Positions 6,687 through 18,576 of a stretch of 64,000 nt of DNA are shown one piece after another. The stretch is taken from positions 558,001-622,000 of the forward strand of contig NZ_JAJIRO010000002.1 of assembly GCF_025717535.1 (NCBI RefSeq). Reading direction: 5' to 3'. The position numbers and the translations under genes are program-made. The notes below the pieces were generated by a model. The model saw nothing but the letters and a program-made list of their open reading frames with translations, did no database searches and was not told where the DNA came from. Positions within the stretch are counted from its first letter, which is position 1. Each line of letters begins with the position of its first letter. Source of the stretch: Paucibacter sp. Y2R2-4. Lineage in GTDB: Bacteria; Pseudomonadota; Gammaproteobacteria; Burkholderiales; Burkholderiaceae_C.

Positions 6687-8926
6687 CCGACGACGACGCC
6701 GAGATCCTGGCCATTGCGCGCGCGGGCTTTCTCGACGAAGCGCAAGAAATGCTGCGCCAGTTCGAGCAAGGCCTGCTGGTCCTGGAGGGCGACCCTTCCG
6801 ACTCCGAGAGCCTCAACTCCGCCTTCCGTGCGGCGCACACCATCAAAGGCACGGCCGGCATGTTCGGATGCGATGCGGTGGTCAGTTTCACCCACGAAGC
6901 CGAGACCCTGCTGGAGGCCCTGCGCGCCAACAAGCGCCAGCTCGATGACGATGTGATGAGTGCCTTGCTGGAAAGCCGTGACCAGATTGAATCGCTGCTA
7001 GGCGAAGTACGCAGCGGCGAAAGCGATCCAGAGGTCGCCGCCAGCAGCGCCGCTTTGGCGGCTCGCCTGCGCGCGCTGTTGGGCCAGCCCGAGCCCGCCA
7101 GGCCTGCGGCGACGGCGCCAGTCGCGGCCCCGCAAACGGCCGAGCAGGCACAGCAGCGCAGCTGGCATCTCTCGCTGCGCTTCTTGCCGGACGCGCTACG
7201 CAACGGGCTGGACCCACTGTCCTTCATCCGCTATCTGGGCACCTTGGGCGAGGTCAAAGCCATTCGCACGCAAACCTTGGCGGTTCCAGCGCTGGACGCT
7301 TTGGACGCCGAGGCCTGCTACCTGGGCTTTGAGTTGCGCTTTGACAGCGATGCCAGCCACTGCGCCATCGAGCAGGTGTTTGAATTTGCCGTCGAAGACA
7401 GCGATGTGGTGATCTTGCCGCCGGGCGCAGCTCCAGCAGCTTTTGAAGACCTGGCCACGCGCCGCTGCGGCGACGATGCGGATGCCCGCACGGCCCTCTT
7501 CGACTGCTGGCAATCCATGGGCATTTCCTTCGAGGTGCGCTTGGAAGCCCCGTCCACAGCGGCCGAAGCAGCCCTAGCGGAGGCAGCGCCGCCCCCCATC
7601 CCCCACATCGAACGCCGCGCTCCAAGCGCCGAGGGCGAAGTCAAACGCGGCGGCGACCGCCGCAGTGGTGTGGGTGAACGCCGCGAAGGTGGGCGCGATC
7701 GCCGTGCCGGCGACGAGACCCGTTTCGTCCGCGTGCGCGCCGACAAGTTGGACAAGCTGATTGACCTGATCGGTGAGTTGGTGATCGCCGGCTCCGGCGC
7801 ACAAATGATTGCTCACCAAGAAGGCGCCGAGGTCTTGTTGGAAGCCACCCAACGCGTGATGGATCTGGTGCAAGAAACCCGCGACGGCACCCTGGCTTTG
7901 CGCATGGTGCCCATCGGCGAGACCTTTGCTCGCTTCCAGCGCGTCGTGCGCGATGTCTCCAAGCATTTGGGCAAGGAGGTGGAGCTGATCGTCACCGGTG
8001 GCGATACCGAAATGGACAAATCCATGGTCGACTCCATCGCCGACCCGCTGATGCACTTGGTGCGCAACAGCATGGACCATGGGCTCGAGACATTTGAGGA
8101 GCGCCTCGCCACCGGCAAGCCCCCGAGCGGTCGCTTGGCCTTGAACGCCTATCACGAAGCCGGCGCCGTGGTCATTGAGGTCAGCGACGATGGCCGCGGC
8201 CTGGCCCGAGATCGCATTCTTCGCAAGGCCGTCGAGCGCGAACTGGTGGCCGAGGGTCAGGTCTTGTCTGACCACGAGGTCTGGCAGCTGATCTTTCAGC
8301 CCGGCTTTTCCACCGCCGAGCAGATCACCGATCTTTCCGGCCGGGGTGTCGGCATGGATGTGGTCAAGCGCAGCATCGAGGCCTTGCGCGGCACCATCAG
8401 CCTGAGCAGCCAAGTTGGCCAAGGCACGCTTACGCAGATCCGCCTGCCTTTGACGCTGGCCATGATCGACGGCTTCCTGACCATGGTGGGCGGCGTCAAC
8501 TATGTCTTGCCGCTGGCGGCAGTGGCCGAGTGCATTGACGTGCCAACGGAATGCAGCAACCCAGAGGAGGCCCGCATCAGCGGCACCTTTAATCTGCGCG
8601 GTGAAGTCCTGCCCTGGTTGGACTTGGCGCGCTTTTACGGCGTGAAGCCCGACTTCAGCCGCCGCCGCAGTGTGGTGGTGGTGCGCGACGGCCCGACGCG
8701 CGTGGGCCTGATCGTGGACCGCTTGATGGGCGAGCATCAAACCGTCATCAAGCCCCTGTCCAGCATCTTCCAGCACCTGAAAGCGCTGGCCGGTTCCACC
8801 ATCCTGGGCTCGGGCGAAGTTGCCCTGCTACTGGATGTGTCGGGCCTATTCGCGGCGGCAATCGAAGGCGGCCACAGAGCTCGCCAGGCCTTGAACACCC
8901 ATCTAAAAACACACAAGCAGCATTAA
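6677..8926 (+). CDS. cheA: Chemotaxis histidine kinase CheA
   Basis: A 749-residue CheA. The HPt domain has phosphoacceptor His54 in AAHTIKGTAGMFG. A P2-like response regulator docking domain spans about 160-250. An unusual Arg/Gly-rich linker (about 315-348; repeated RR motifs such as GGDRRSGVGERREG) leads to the dimerisation helices (LDKLIDLIGELVIAG). The ATPase domain shows the N box (LMHLVRNSMDHG) and G box (DLSGRGVGMDVV), and a CheW-like domain ends the protein. It phosphorylates CheY and CheB in response to the receptors encoded next to it. It overlaps the STAS gene by 10 bp. A second ATG two codons in (6683) is possible. Confidence 0.96.
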   Translation: MSMTDDDAEILAIARAGFLDEAQEMLRQFEQGLLVLEGDPSDSESLNSAFRAAHTIKGTAGMFGCDAVVSFTHEAETLLEALRANKRQLDDDVMSALLESRDQIESLLGEVRSGESDPEVAASSAALAARLRALLGQPEPARPAATAPVAAPQTAEQAQQRSWHLSLRFLPDALRNGLDPLSFIRYLGTLGEVKAIRTQTLAVPALDALDAEACYLGFELRFDSDASHCAIEQVFEFAVEDSDVVILPPGAAPAAFEDLATRRCGDDADARTALFDCWQSMGISFEVRLEAPSTAAEAALAEAAPPPIPHIERRAPSAEGEVKRGGDRRSGVGERREGGRDRRAGDETRFVRVRADKLDKLIDLIGELVIAGSGAQMIAHQEGAEVLLEATQRVMDLVQETRDGTLALRMVPIGETFARFQRVVRDVSKHLGKEVELIVTGGDTEMDKSMVDSIADPLMHLVRNSMDHGLETFEERLATGKPPSGRLALNAYHEAGAVVIEVSDDGRGLARDRILRKAVERELVAEGQVLSDHEVWQLIFQPGFSTAEQITDLSGRGVGMDVVKRSIEALRGTISLSSQVGQGTLTQIRLPLTLAMIDGFLTMVGGVNYVLPLAAVAECIDVPTECSNPEEARISGTFNLRGEVLPWLDLARFYGVKPDFSRRRSVVVVRDGPTRVGLIVDRLMGEHQTVIKPLSSIFQHLKALAGSTILGSGEVALLLDVSGLFAAAIEGGHRARQALNTHLKTHKQH

Positions 8927-9006
8927 AGCTGCACTAACCCCGCCCTTGCATCAGGGCACCACATCGTCGATGTCAACAACAGCTCAGGGAAGACAGGTTG
9001 AAAGAC

Positions 9007-11862
9007 ATGAACAAGATCCTGCGAAATCTGAAGTTATGGCACAAGTTTGCCATCCTCGGCCTTATTGCTTTAGTGTTGGCGGGCATACCCACAGCACTCA
9101 GGCTCAAACAGGCGCTCAGCGACGTGGAAGTCGCCAAGGGCGAGCTGGTCGGTTTGAAGCATGTGGACTCGGCGCTGGACCTCATGAAAGCGCTGCAAGC
9201 TCACCGCATGGCTACCCGGCTCTGGCTGAGTGGCGGGCCAGACAGCGAAGCTGGACGCAACAAACAACGCGAAGCGGTCAGGCAATTGCTGGGTGAACTG
9301 AGCCCCGCGCTTGCCGACCCAATCTATGCCAGTTCAGCCGGCCGACTGAAAACCATCAAGGAGCAGTTCGACAAGCTGGACACAGACGCTGCTGCCAAGA
9401 AACTAGACCTGAAAGAAAACCAGCTGCGTCACCACCAGTTGATCAAACAAACCGCAGATTTGATCGGCGACGTCGCAGACGCCTCGGGCTTGACCTTGGA
9501 ACCCGATCCAGGCAACTATTTCTTGGTCACAGCCTTGGTCGAGTACTTGCCCGATGCGACCGAAAGCGCCGGCATCGGCCGGGCCATTGGTGTCTACATG
9601 CTGAACAAGCAAGAGTTCCCCCTCGCCTCTCGATTTGAGATGGGCTCAGAACTGAAGACTGCCCAGAATCAGCAAAACCATGCCATCGAGCAAATGCGCA
9701 AGGCCATCAGTGCAAAGCCTTCGCTCAAAGTGCTGGAACCGCTGATGCAAAGCAGCAGCGACAGCACGCAAGCCTTCGTCAGCTTGGCCAGCAGCGAAGT
9801 GGTGGAGGCAGAAAAGCCCTCCATCAGCCAAAACACATTCTTCAACGTCGCCAGCAAAGCCGTCGACCAAGGCTTCGTTTTGATGGACAAGACACGCGAG
9901 GTTCTTGGCGCTGAGTTGGAAGCCCAGGTGGTGAGACAGCAGCGCAGTGCATGGATTGAAGCCGGCGTCACCGGCACGCTGCTGGTTCTCGCCATTGCCT
10001 TGGCGGTCGCGATCGTGCGATCCATCACCCAGCCAACCGCGCGCGCCATTAGCGCCGCAGATGCCATCGCCAAAGGCGACCTGAACTTCGACCTGAGTGA
10101 TCAAGGCACAGACGAAGCGGCTGTCTTGCTGCAACGCCTGGGCATCATGCAGACCAATCTGCGTGAACGACTGGAGCGCGATGCCCGCTTGGCCGCTGAA
10201 ACCGGCCGGGTCAAAGAGGCGCTGGATCGTTGCTCCACCAATGTGATGATTGCCGACTCGGACGGGCAGATCATCTACACCAATCTATCCATTCAAGCCA
10301 TGCTTCAAGGGAATGAGGCCGAACTGCGCAAGGCCCTGCCTCAGTTTGAAGCGAAGTGCCTGATTGGCGCCAGTTTCGACACCTTCCACAAACACCCAGC
10401 ACACCAACGCCAACTGCTGGCGCAACTGCGCGGTGAGCACAAGACTCAAATCAAAGTCGCGGCGCTGGACTTCTCGCTGACGGCAAACCCAATCATCGAT
10501 GCCAATGGCAAACATCAAGGCACGGTCATCGAATGGCGAGACATCACCCAAGAACTCGCGGCCCGAGAGCAGGAACGGGCCACAGCGGCTCAGAACGCCC
10601 GCGTCAAACAAGCACTGGACGTCTGCTCCACCAATGTGATGATCGCAGACACCGATGGCCTCATCATCTACAACAACCAATCCGTCGCGCAGATGATGCA
10701 GCGCAATGAAGCGGAGTTGCGCAAGGTCTTGCCTCAGTTTGATGCTCGCAGCATCGTTGGAAGTAACTTTGACCAGTTCCATCGCAATCCAGGCCACCAG
10801 CGCAATCTCTTGGGGAATTTGAAGAGCGAATACAAGACCGAGATCAAAGTTGGGCAGCTCACTTTCTCGCTAACGGCGAACCCCATCAGTGCCGCAGACG
10901 GCCAGCGACTCGGGACGGTGATCGAGTGGAAAGACCGCACCGCCGAGGTCGCGGCCGAAATCGAAATTAGCAATATGGTTGAAGGCGCCAACCAAGGCAA
11001 CTTTGCCAATCGAATTGAATTGCAAGGCAAGGATCCCTTCTTCCGCATGCTGGGCGAGAAGTTCAATACCCTGGTCGACACCGTCAGCGGCACGATCGTC
11101 GAAGTCAGAGCGGCAGCGGATCAGCTATCCAGCGCCTCGGACCAAGTTTCACAGACCTCACAGTCGCTCTCTCACTCGGCCAGCCAACAAGCGGCCAGCG
11201 TTGAAGAAACGACGGCCTCGCTGCAAGAAATGGCGGCCTCGGTCAAGCAAAACGCCGACAGTGCCAATCTGACCGACGGCATGGCCACCCGGGCCGCCAA
11301 GGAAGCCATGGAGGGCGGGCAGGCGGTAGGCATGACGGTGGACGCCATGAAGCAAATCGCCACCAAGATCTCCATCATTGACGACATTGCCTACCAAACC
11401 AATTTGCTGGCCCTGAACGCTGCCATCGAAGCCGCTCGTGCGGGCGAACATGGCAAGGGTTTTGCCGTCGTGGCGGCCGAGGTTCGCAAGCTGGCAGAAC
11501 GCAGTCAGGTTGCTGCCCAAGAGATTGGCAACTTGGCCAGCAACAGTGTTCAATTGGCTGAGAAGGCCGGCAATTTGCTCAGCAATATGGTGCCCTCTAT
11601 TCAGAAGACCAGTGAGTTGGTACAGGAAATTGCAGCCGCCTCGGGAGAGCAGTCTCAAGGCGTGGCGCAGATCACCGGCGCAATGAACCACCTCTCCACC
11701 GCCACCCAACAAACCGCTTCTGCCTCTGAAGAGCTTTCGGCCACTGCTGAGCAGTTGTCGGCCCAAGCCTCGCAGCTACAAGACCAAATGGCCTTCTTCA
11801 AATTGGCCGAAGACAGCAAGGTTGCATCGCATCAGGTTCACAAAGGTTCCCGAAGTCGTTAA
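9007..11862 (+). CDS. Methyl-accepting chemotaxis protein with two cytoplasmic PAS domains
   Basis: A ~951-residue transmembrane receptor. TM1 is near residues 15-32, a ~280-residue periplasmic sensor region follows, TM2 is near 315-338, then HAMP. Two closely similar PAS modules follow (about 402-515 and 533-648), each with CSTNVMIAD and an FHxxPxHQR motif. The signalling domain (about 656-935) has the receptor tip [24 protein letters not shown]. The periplasmic ligand is unknown. ATG at 9007 is chosen with AGG nine bases upstream; a TTG at 8998 with AGGGAAGA upstream is a real alternative adding three residues. First of three tandem receptor genes, 71-80 bp after cheA. Confidence 0.92.
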   Translation: MNKILRNLKLWHKFAILGLIALVLAGIPTALRLKQALSDVEVAKGELVGLKHVDSALDLMKALQAHRMATRLWLSGGPDSEAGRNKQREAVRQLLGELSPALADPIYASSAGRLKTIKEQFDKLDTDAAAKKLDLKENQLRHHQLIKQTADLIGDVADASGLTLEPDPGNYFLVTALVEYLPDATESAGIGRAIGVYMLNKQEFPLASRFEMGSELKTAQNQQNHAIEQMRKAISAKPSLKVLEPLMQSSSDSTQAFVSLASSEVVEAEKPSISQNTFFNVASKAVDQGFVLMDKTREVLGAELEAQVVRQQRSAWIEAGVTGTLLVLAIALAVAIVRSITQPTARAISAADAIAKGDLNFDLSDQGTDEAAVLLQRLGIMQTNLRERLERDARLAAETGRVKEALDRCSTNVMIADSDGQIIYTNLSIQAMLQGNEAELRKALPQFEAKCLIGASFDTFHKHPAHQRQLLAQLRGEHKTQIKVAALDFSLTANPIIDANGKHQGTVIEWRDITQELAAREQERATAAQNARVKQALDVCSTNVMIADTDGLIIYNNQSVAQMMQRNEAELRKVLPQFDARSIVGSNFDQFHRNPGHQRNLLGNLKSEYKTEIKVGQLTFSLTANPISAADGQRLGTVIEWKDRTAEVAAEIEISNMVEGANQGNFANRIELQGKDPFFRMLGEKFNTLVDTVSGTIVEVRAAADQLSSASDQVSQTSQSLSHSASQQAASVEETTASLQEMAASVKQNADSANLTDGMATRAAKEAMEGGQAVGMTVDAMKQIATKISIIDDIAYQTNLLALNAAIEAARAGEHGKGFAVVAAEVRKLAERSQVAAQEIGNLASNSVQLAEKAGNLLSNMVPSIQKTSELVQEIAAASGEQSQGVAQITGAMNHLSTATQQTASASEELSATAEQLSAQASQLQDQMAFFKLAEDSKVASHQVHKGSRSR

Positions 11863-11916
11863 AAAAACCAGGGGCCCAGCCCCGCAGCATCTACCGAAGA
11901 AAGACGAGGTTTCGCT

Positions 11917-14397
11917 ATGACACTCGCGAATTTGAAAGTTGGGCAGCGTTTGGGTTTGGGCTTTTCCTTGTTATTGGCCATGCTGATGGCCGTCGTCGTC
12001 TTGGCGCTCAAGGACCTGGCCTCGGTCAACCATGCGCTGGAACATGTGGTGGAAGAGAACTTCAGCCGCATCGTGGATTTGAACGATATGTCGGAGCAAG
12101 CCCATATCGAACAGCGCGTGGTGCGCAGCATGATTCTCATGAACGCGACGGAGGCGATCGAAGGCGAACGTCGCAAGATACAAGAGGCACGCAAGGCCTT
12201 CGACCAGTCTTTCGCATCGATCAGCAAAAACACCGTTCGCGATGAAGACAAGCAAGACCTCAAACAAGCCAGCGAACAAGCGCAGAAGGTGCGCGCGCTG
12301 GATGACCAGGTCATGGAATTGGCCACTCTTAACAAGGATGAAGAGGCGGCCAAGTTTCTCCTGAATCAGGCAAGTCCTGCAGCCAAGGCCTTGCAAGCCA
12401 CCCTGGACAAGGCCGTCAAGATGCAGGTCGATGACGCGCGCGATGACGTCACCGCTGCATCCACAGACTATGCCGCGGCACGCGGCTGGTTGATGGGAGT
12501 GGCGGCATTCGCGGCAGTGCTGGTGGTGGTCTTGGCTTGGTTCTTGACCCGCAGCGTGACGCTTCCTTTGGCCAAGGCGGTGCAGTTTTCTCGAGAAATT
12601 GGCAATGGGCGCTTGGACAACGAGATCCGCGTTCAGGGCAGCGACGAAACTGCCCAACTGTTGAACGGCTTGGACCAGATGCAAACCAGCCTGCGTGAGC
12701 GCAATGAACGCGACAGCCGCATTGCCGCTGAGAACGCCCGCGTCAAGCAGGCACTGGACTCTTGCTCCACCAATGTGATGATTGCCGACCCCGAGGGGCA
12801 AATCGTTTACACCAACCGCTCCGTGACAGCCATGATGCAGGGCAATGAAGCGGCGCTGCGTCAGTCACTGCCCAACTTCGACGCCAAGCAAATTGTCGGC
12901 AGCAATTTCGACAGCTTCCACCGTAACCCCTCGCACCAGCGCAATCTGTTGGGCAGCTTGAGGGCCGAATACAAGACCCAGATCAAGGTGGCGGATCTGC
13001 ACTTTTCTCTGATCGCCAACCCCATCACCGATGCAAGTGGCCAACGCCTTGGCACGGTGGTCGAGTGGCGCGACATGACTCAGGAATTGATCGCTCGCGA
13101 GCGCGAACAAACCCTGGCCGCCGCCAATGCCCGCATCAAGCAAGCCTTGGATGTAGCGGCCATGCCGGTGCGAATCTCAGCGGCGGACGGCAGCATCGTC
13201 TATATCAACGAGGCCTTGATGACGGTCTTGCGCCGTGATGAGGCGGCCTTCCGCAGCGAGCTGCCGGGCTTTGAGCTCAGCAAGGTCTTGGGCGGCTCTA
13301 TCGGCATGTTCTACCGGGACTCGGCCGCGGCCATCGAACGTCTGAAGAACTTGAGTGACACCGCCCACTCCACCATGGTGCTGGGCGGCCGCACTTACGA
13401 TGTCACCACCACCCCGATTCGTGATCCAAACGGGCAGAACATTGGCACTGTCGGCCAATGGTTGGACCGCACCGATCAACTTGCCGCCGAGCGCGAGTTT
13501 GATTCGCTGACCAGCGCGGCCACCGGTGGCGATCTGAGTCAGCGCATTGGCCTGGACGGCAAGCAGGGCTTCTTCCGCCAGATTGGCGAGAAGTTCAATG
13601 GCCTGATCGACACCATCAGCGGCACGATTCGCGAGGTGCGGGTGGCGGCGGACCAACTGGGCGGCGCCTCTGATCAGGTCTCGCAGACCTCGCAGTCGCT
13701 CTCACACTCGGCTTCGCAGCAGGCCGCCAGTGTGGAAGAGACCACCGCCTCCTTGCAGGAGATGGCGGCCTCAGTGAAACAAAACGCCGACAGCGCCACG
13801 CTCACCGATGGTATGGCCACCCGCGCCGCCAGCGAAGCCATGGACGGAGGCCAAGCGGTGAGCATGACGGTGGACGCCATGAAGCAGATCGCCACCAAGA
13901 TTTCCATCATTGACGACATCGCCTATCAGACCAATTTGCTGGCCTTGAATGCCGCCATTGAGGCCGCGCGCGCTGGTGAGCATGGCAAGGGCTTTGCCGT
14001 CGTAGCGGCCGAGGTGCGCAAGCTGGCCGAGCGCAGCCAAGTGGCCGCTCAAGAGATCGGCAGCCTGGCCAGCAATAGCGTGCAACTGGCTGAAAGAGCC
14101 GGGCAGTTGCTCAGCAATATGGTGCCGTCCATCCAAAAAACATCGGAACTGGTGCAGGAAATTGCGGCCTCATCGGGTGAGCAATCGCAAGGCGTTGCCC
14201 AGATCAGCAGTGCCATGAATCACCTCTCCAACGCGACGCAGCAAACCGCTTCAGCCTCGGAAGAACTCAGCGCCACAGCGGAGGAGCTTTCAGCACAAGC
14301 GGCGCAGTTGCAGGAGCAAATGGCCTACTTCCGCTTGGCAGAAATCCCCGGATCCGCGGGCACACCGGGGCGCAATGCTGGCAGGGCCCGCCGCTAG
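11917..14397 (+). CDS. Methyl-accepting chemotaxis protein, 4-helix-bundle sensor plus two PAS domains
   Basis: An 826-residue receptor. TM1 is about 10-32, then a ~155-residue helical periplasmic domain of 4HB_MCP type, TM2 about 190-212 and HAMP about 213-265. The first PAS (~277-388) has CSTNVMIAD and FHRNPSHQR. The second (~407-522) has diverged: AAMPVRISA replaces the first motif and [11 protein letters not shown] the second. The signalling domain is nearly identical to those of its neighbours, including [18 protein letters not shown]. It is 54 bp after the previous receptor gene and probably arose by duplication within the operon. Confidence 0.93.
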   Translation: MTLANLKVGQRLGLGFSLLLAMLMAVVVLALKDLASVNHALEHVVEENFSRIVDLNDMSEQAHIEQRVVRSMILMNATEAIEGERRKIQEARKAFDQSFASISKNTVRDEDKQDLKQASEQAQKVRALDDQVMELATLNKDEEAAKFLLNQASPAAKALQATLDKAVKMQVDDARDDVTAASTDYAAARGWLMGVAAFAAVLVVVLAWFLTRSVTLPLAKAVQFSREIGNGRLDNEIRVQGSDETAQLLNGLDQMQTSLRERNERDSRIAAENARVKQALDSCSTNVMIADPEGQIVYTNRSVTAMMQGNEAALRQSLPNFDAKQIVGSNFDSFHRNPSHQRNLLGSLRAEYKTQIKVADLHFSLIANPITDASGQRLGTVVEWRDMTQELIAREREQTLAAANARIKQALDVAAMPVRISAADGSIVYINEALMTVLRRDEAAFRSELPGFELSKVLGGSIGMFYRDSAAAIERLKNLSDTAHSTMVLGGRTYDVTTTPIRDPNGQNIGTVGQWLDRTDQLAAEREFDSLTSAATGGDLSQRIGLDGKQGFFRQIGEKFNGLIDTISGTIREVRVAADQLGGASDQVSQTSQSLSHSASQQAASVEETTASLQEMAASVKQNADSATLTDGMATRAASEAMDGGQAVSMTVDAMKQIATKISIIDDIAYQTNLLALNAAIEAARAGEHGKGFAVVAAEVRKLAERSQVAAQEIGSLASNSVQLAERAGQLLSNMVPSIQKTSELVQEIAASSGEQSQGVAQISSAMNHLSNATQQTASASEELSATAEELSAQAAQLQEQMAYFRLAEIPGSAGTPGRNAGRARR

Positions 14398-14483
14398 CGT
14401 CGCATCTGGCAAGGTCCTGCAATGCAATGACCCCTTTTCCTCCTTCAAAGCCCTGAACCGTTCAACAGCAAAAGAGGCCCTCT

Positions 14484-17180
14484 ATGCGAAGCAATCTGCC
14501 CATCACCCAGCGAGAGTATGTCTTGCGAGAGGGCATGACCATCGTGTCACGCACCGATCTGAAGGGCCGCATCACCTACATCAATGAAGACTTCATTGAG
14601 GCCAGCGGCTTTGTCGAGGCCGAACTGATTGGCCAGCCCCACAACTTGGTGCGCCACCCCGACATGCCGGAAGAAGCCTTCCAAGACATGTGGGACACCT
14701 TGAAAGCCGGACGCCCTTGGACCGGTTTGGTCAAAAACCGCTGCAAGAACGGTGACTTCTACTGGGTGGTGGCGAATGCCACGCCGGTCAAGGAAGGCGA
14801 GTCGGTGGTGGGCTATATGTCGGTCCGCACCCGGCCGACGCGAGATCAAGTGGAGGCCGCTGACGCGCTCTATCGCAAGTTCAAAGACGGCAGCGCCAAG
14901 GGATGGGTTATCCGCGAAGGCCGCGGTGTTCGAACTGGCCCTGGCGACAGCGCGAGCCAATTCCTCAGTGGTCTGAGCCTCCAGGCCAAGTCCATGCTTG
15001 GGGCCTTCTTGCTGACCTTGGGCGCGGCAGGGCTGGGCTACAGCGTGCCGCATGCCGCCTGGCCCCTGGCCGCCGTCAGCCTGCTGCTGACCGTGTTGGG
15101 GCTATGGAGTCTCTGGCGAAGCGCTCAGCGGCTGAGTCAGACCTTGCATCAAGCCGGCGCCCAGTTCGAGCAGTTTGGACAGGGCCGCTTTGACGGCATC
15201 GTCTCGGTACTGGGGCGCGATGAACTGGCTGACATGATGCTGGCGCTCAAGCGGGTACAGACCCGTCTGGGCTTTGAGTTTGCGGACACCAAGAAGCGCG
15301 CCGATGACGCCGAGCGGATTCGCCAAGCGCTTGATGTTGCAGCCACCAACATGATGGTGGCCGACCCAGGCTACAACATCATTTACGGCAATGCCTCTTT
15401 GCGAGCCATGTTGGCCGCGGCCGAGACCGACATCCGCAAAGACTTGCCACGCTTTAGCGCTGCCACTTTGATTGGCACCAATATCGATACCTTCCACAAG
15501 AATCCTGCGCACCAGCGCGGCATGCTGGACCGCTTGACCAGTCCCCACCAGACGCGCTTGCACATTGGCGGTCGGCGTTTCGATTTGATCGTCAACCCCG
15601 TCATTTCCGCCGGCAAGCGCCTGGGCACGGTGGTGGAGTGGAAAGACATGACTGCCGAGTTGGCTGCGCTGGAGCGCGAAGCCGTTTTGGCCGCTGAAAA
15701 CTCACGCGTCAAACAAGCGCTGGACATCTGCTCCACCAATGTAATGATTGCCGACCCCGACGGCAAGATCATCTACAACAACGCCTCAGCCTCCCAGATG
15801 ATGCAACGCAACGAGGCCGAGTTGCGCAAAGCCCTTCCCTCCTTCAATGCCCGCGCCATCGTCGGCGCCAACTTCGACCAATTCCACCGTAACCCCGCTC
15901 ATCAGCGCAATCTGCTCGGTGGACTGAAGGGCGAGTACAAAACCGAGATCAAAGTCAGCGGCCTGACCTTCGCACTGACCGCGAACCCGATCACCGATGC
16001 TCAAGGCGCCCGCCTGGGTACCGTGGTCGAGTGGAAAGACCGTACCCTGGAAGTGGCGGTCGAGAACGAAATCGGCGGCATGGTGGACGGCGCGACCCAT
16101 GGCGACTTTGCGCAACGCGTGCCGCTGGACGGCAAAGAGCCCTTCTTCCGCATGCTGGGAGAGAAGTTCAACTCGCTGGTCGACACCGTCAGCGGCACGA
16201 TACGCGAGGTGCGTTCGGCCGCCGATCAACTCTCCGGTGCCTCGGAACAGGTCTCGCAAACCTCGCAATCACTCTCTCATTCAGCTTCGGAGCAAGCCGC
16301 CAGCGTGGAGCAGACCACCGCCGCCTTGCAAGAGATGGCAGCTTCGGTGAAACAAAACGCCGACAGCGCCAACCTCACTGATGGCATGGCCACCAAGGCG
16401 GCCAGCGAGGCCATAGACGGCGGGCAAGCCGTAGGGCAAACGGTGGATGCGATGAAGCAGATTGCCAAGAAGATCTCCATCATTGACGACATCGCCTACC
16501 AAACCAATCTGCTCGCGCTCAACGCGGCCATCGAAGCTGCCCGCGCCGGTGAGCATGGCAAGGGCTTTGCCGTGGTCGCCGCGGAAGTGCGCAAGCTGGC
16601 CGAGCGCAGCCAAGTGGCCGCGCAAGAAATCGGCACCTTGGCCAGCACCAGCGTTGGCATGGCCGAAAAAGCCGGCAACCTGCTGGTCGATATGGTGCCC
16701 TCGATTCAGAAGACCTCTGAGTTGGTGCAAGAAATCTCCGCGGCCTCGGGCGAACAATCCGAAGGCGTAGCCCAGATCACCAAGGCCATGAATCACCTCT
16801 CCAACACGACGCAGCAAACTGCCTCGGCGTCGGAGCAGTTGTCCGCCACGGCCGAAGAGTTGTCGGCTCAGGCCGCCCAATTACAAGAGCAGATGGCCTT
16901 CTTCAGACTCGCGGATGACGACGGCGGCGGCAATACATGCAGGCATGGACCTGGCGGCGAAACTGCAACCTCGGCCAAGCCCAGCCCGTCGATGCAAAGA
17001 CAGCAGCAGTTCAAACAAAGCGCCAAGCTGGCAGCCACTCGCAGCAAGGCCGAACTGCCCACAGAGACATCCACCTCCGGCCCTTCAACACCTTCCCGTA
17101 GCGGCAGCGGCAGCGGCGGTCGCACGGTCAAGCCGGCCCGCGGTGGCGAAGTGGATGAATCGTTTTTCAAACGTTTTTGA
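14484..17180 (+). CDS. Aer-type PAS chemoreceptor with three PAS domains
   Basis: An 898-residue receptor with no periplasmic sensor. The N-terminal PAS (about 20-120) closely follows E. coli Aer: [21 protein letters not shown] and [14 protein letters not shown], keeping the RHPDMP residues tied to FAD binding. Hence it likely senses redox or oxygen (energy taxis). A membrane hairpin is at about 168-210. Two more PAS modules follow (~282-390 and ~411-522) with FHKNPAHQR and FHRNPAHQR, then the signalling domain. A Ser/Pro/Gly-rich tail of ~70 residues ends VDESFFKRF. It lies 9 bp before cheW. The extra PAS pair sets it apart from the 506-residue Aer. Confidence 0.93.
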   Translation: MRSNLPITQREYVLREGMTIVSRTDLKGRITYINEDFIEASGFVEAELIGQPHNLVRHPDMPEEAFQDMWDTLKAGRPWTGLVKNRCKNGDFYWVVANATPVKEGESVVGYMSVRTRPTRDQVEAADALYRKFKDGSAKGWVIREGRGVRTGPGDSASQFLSGLSLQAKSMLGAFLLTLGAAGLGYSVPHAAWPLAAVSLLLTVLGLWSLWRSAQRLSQTLHQAGAQFEQFGQGRFDGIVSVLGRDELADMMLALKRVQTRLGFEFADTKKRADDAERIRQALDVAATNMMVADPGYNIIYGNASLRAMLAAAETDIRKDLPRFSAATLIGTNIDTFHKNPAHQRGMLDRLTSPHQTRLHIGGRRFDLIVNPVISAGKRLGTVVEWKDMTAELAALEREAVLAAENSRVKQALDICSTNVMIADPDGKIIYNNASASQMMQRNEAELRKALPSFNARAIVGANFDQFHRNPAHQRNLLGGLKGEYKTEIKVSGLTFALTANPITDAQGARLGTVVEWKDRTLEVAVENEIGGMVDGATHGDFAQRVPLDGKEPFFRMLGEKFNSLVDTVSGTIREVRSAADQLSGASEQVSQTSQSLSHSASEQAASVEQTTAALQEMAASVKQNADSANLTDGMATKAASEAIDGGQAVGQTVDAMKQIAKKISIIDDIAYQTNLLALNAAIEAARAGEHGKGFAVVAAEVRKLAERSQVAAQEIGTLASTSVGMAEKAGNLLVDMVPSIQKTSELVQEISAASGEQSEGVAQITKAMNHLSNTTQQTASASEQLSATAEELSAQAAQLQEQMAFFRLADDDGGGNTCRHGPGGETATSAKPSPSMQRQQQFKQSAKLAATRSKAELPTETSTSGPSTPSRSGSGSGGRTVKPARGGEVDESFFKRF

Positions 17181-17189
17181 GGTGCCGAG

Positions 17190-17735
17190 ATGAATAAAGC
17201 CAAGGACGCTCCGGCCGACCTGCTGCGCGGTGCGATTTCTGAAATGGCCAGCGCAGGGCCGATGCGGCAGTTGCTGCGCCTGGCCGTGGGCCGCGAAACA
17301 CTGGTCGTGCCCATCGAGGTGGTGCGCGAGATTTTGGAAGTCGGCCGCATGACTCCCCTGCCCCAGACCCCGGACTTCGTGCACGGCGTGATGAACTTGC
17401 GCGGCGCTGTGGTGCCGGTCATTGATCTGAGCGCGCGCTTCGGCTTTGGCCCCACCCAGGTCGGCCGACGCACCGCCATCATCGTGGTGGAAGCCAAGGG
17501 CGATGATGAATTCGAACGCCTGATTGCCGGAGTCTTGGTCGACGCGGTCTACGAGGTGTTGGACGTGGACTCCAAGCGCATCGAGCCGGTGCCTACCTTG
17601 GGCGTGGCGATTGCCGCTGAATTTTTGGCCGGCATGGTCAATGTGCGTGACGGTTATGCCGCCCTACTCAACCTGGACCAGGTGCTCTCGCCAGTTGCAC
17701 TCTCGCACTTGATTGCCGCGTCCCAAGCGCATTGA
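17190..17735 (+). CDS. cheW: Chemotaxis coupling protein CheW
   Basis: A 181-residue CheW-domain protein that links receptors to CheA. The core starts at about residue 27 (LLRLAVGRETLVVPIEVVREIL) and includes the family motif PDFVHGVMNLRGAVVPVIDLSARFG; NLRG is the receptor contact region. GAGG lies seven bases before the ATG. It is 9 bp after the third receptor gene and close to cheR. Confidence 0.94.
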   Translation: MNKAKDAPADLLRGAISEMASAGPMRQLLRLAVGRETLVVPIEVVREILEVGRMTPLPQTPDFVHGVMNLRGAVVPVIDLSARFGFGPTQVGRRTAIIVVEAKGDDEFERLIAGVLVDAVYEVLDVDSKRIEPVPTLGVAIAAEFLAGMVNVRDGYAALLNLDQVLSPVALSHLIAASQAH

Positions 17736-17763
17736 CCTGACTTTCGACGGAAGCTCCCTAGCC

Positions 17764-18576
17764 ATGAGTCAACTGAGTTCGGACTCCTTCAAGGCCATCA
17801 CCGACTTGTTTCATCGCATCTCGGGCATCAAGTTGGTCGAGAGCAAGCACGCCTTGGTACAAAGCCGCCTGCAAAAGCTCAGCCAGGAGTCCGGAGAGTC
17901 AGACATCAACGTCTTCGTGCAGAAGATGGTTCGCGGCCAAATGCCCGAATCGTTGCTGGTCGATGTGGTGGACAAGCTGACCACCAATGAAACCTATTTC
18001 TTTCGAGAGCCCCAGCATTTCGAAGACTTGGCCCGGCGCGCGCAAGAACACCGCGACGGCAGCGAGTTCTTGGTCTGGAGTGGCGCTTCGTCCTCTGGCG
18101 AAGAGGCCTACAGCATCGCCATGACCCTGGCGGACCAAATGGGGCTGAGCAAGGGCAGCCGCCCTTGGTCAATTCGAGGCACCGATCTGTCCACCTCGGT
18201 GGTGGACAGCGCACGCCAAGGGCTCTATCCCATGGAGCGCGCACGCAATGTGCCGGCTGACTTCTTGAAGCGCTTTTGCCTGCAGGGCTTCGGCCCCTAT
18301 GAGGGCCATTTGCTGATCAACCGGGAACTGCGTGCGCGGGTGCAATTTCAATGCGCAAATTTGATGCAGCCCCTGCCGCCTTTGCCCATGTTTGACGTGA
18401 TTTTTTTACGCAATGTCTTGATTTACTTTGACGGACCGGCCAAGACCGCCATCGTCAGTCGTGTGATGGAACGCCTCAAACCCGGCGGGGTGCTTTATCC
18501 TGGGCATGCAGAGTCACTGGCCTCTTTGGGCCTTCCCCTCAAGGCGATCGCTCCGGCGATCTACCAACATGCATAA
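17764..18576 (+). CDS. cheR: Chemotaxis protein methyltransferase CheR
   Basis: A 270-residue SAM-dependent methyltransferase that methylates receptor glutamates. The N-terminal helical domain covers about 1-75. The catalytic domain shows VDKLTTNETYFFREPQHF, the SAM loop WSGASSSGEEAYSIAM and FDVIFLRNVLIYFD (motif NVLIYF). ATG at 17764 gives the normal family start (MSQLSSDSFKAITDLF) and lies 28 bp after cheW; an upstream alternative start would overlap cheW. Its end overlaps cheD by 8 bp. Confidence 0.94.
   Translation: MSQLSSDSFKAITDLFHRISGIKLVESKHALVQSRLQKLSQESGESDINVFVQKMVRGQMPESLLVDVVDKLTTNETYFFREPQHFEDLARRAQEHRDGSEFLVWSGASSSGEEAYSIAMTLADQMGLSKGSRPWSIRGTDLSTSVVDSARQGLYPMERARNVPADFLKRFCLQGFGPYEGHLLINRELRARVQFQCANLMQPLPPLPMFDVIFLRNVLIYFDGPAKTAIVSRVMERLKPGGVLYPGHAESLASLGLPLKAIAPAIYQHA

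Noticed and set aside
7574-8776. 400-residue open frame antisense to cheA
   Set aside because: Shadow frame; all CheA motifs lie on the plus strand.
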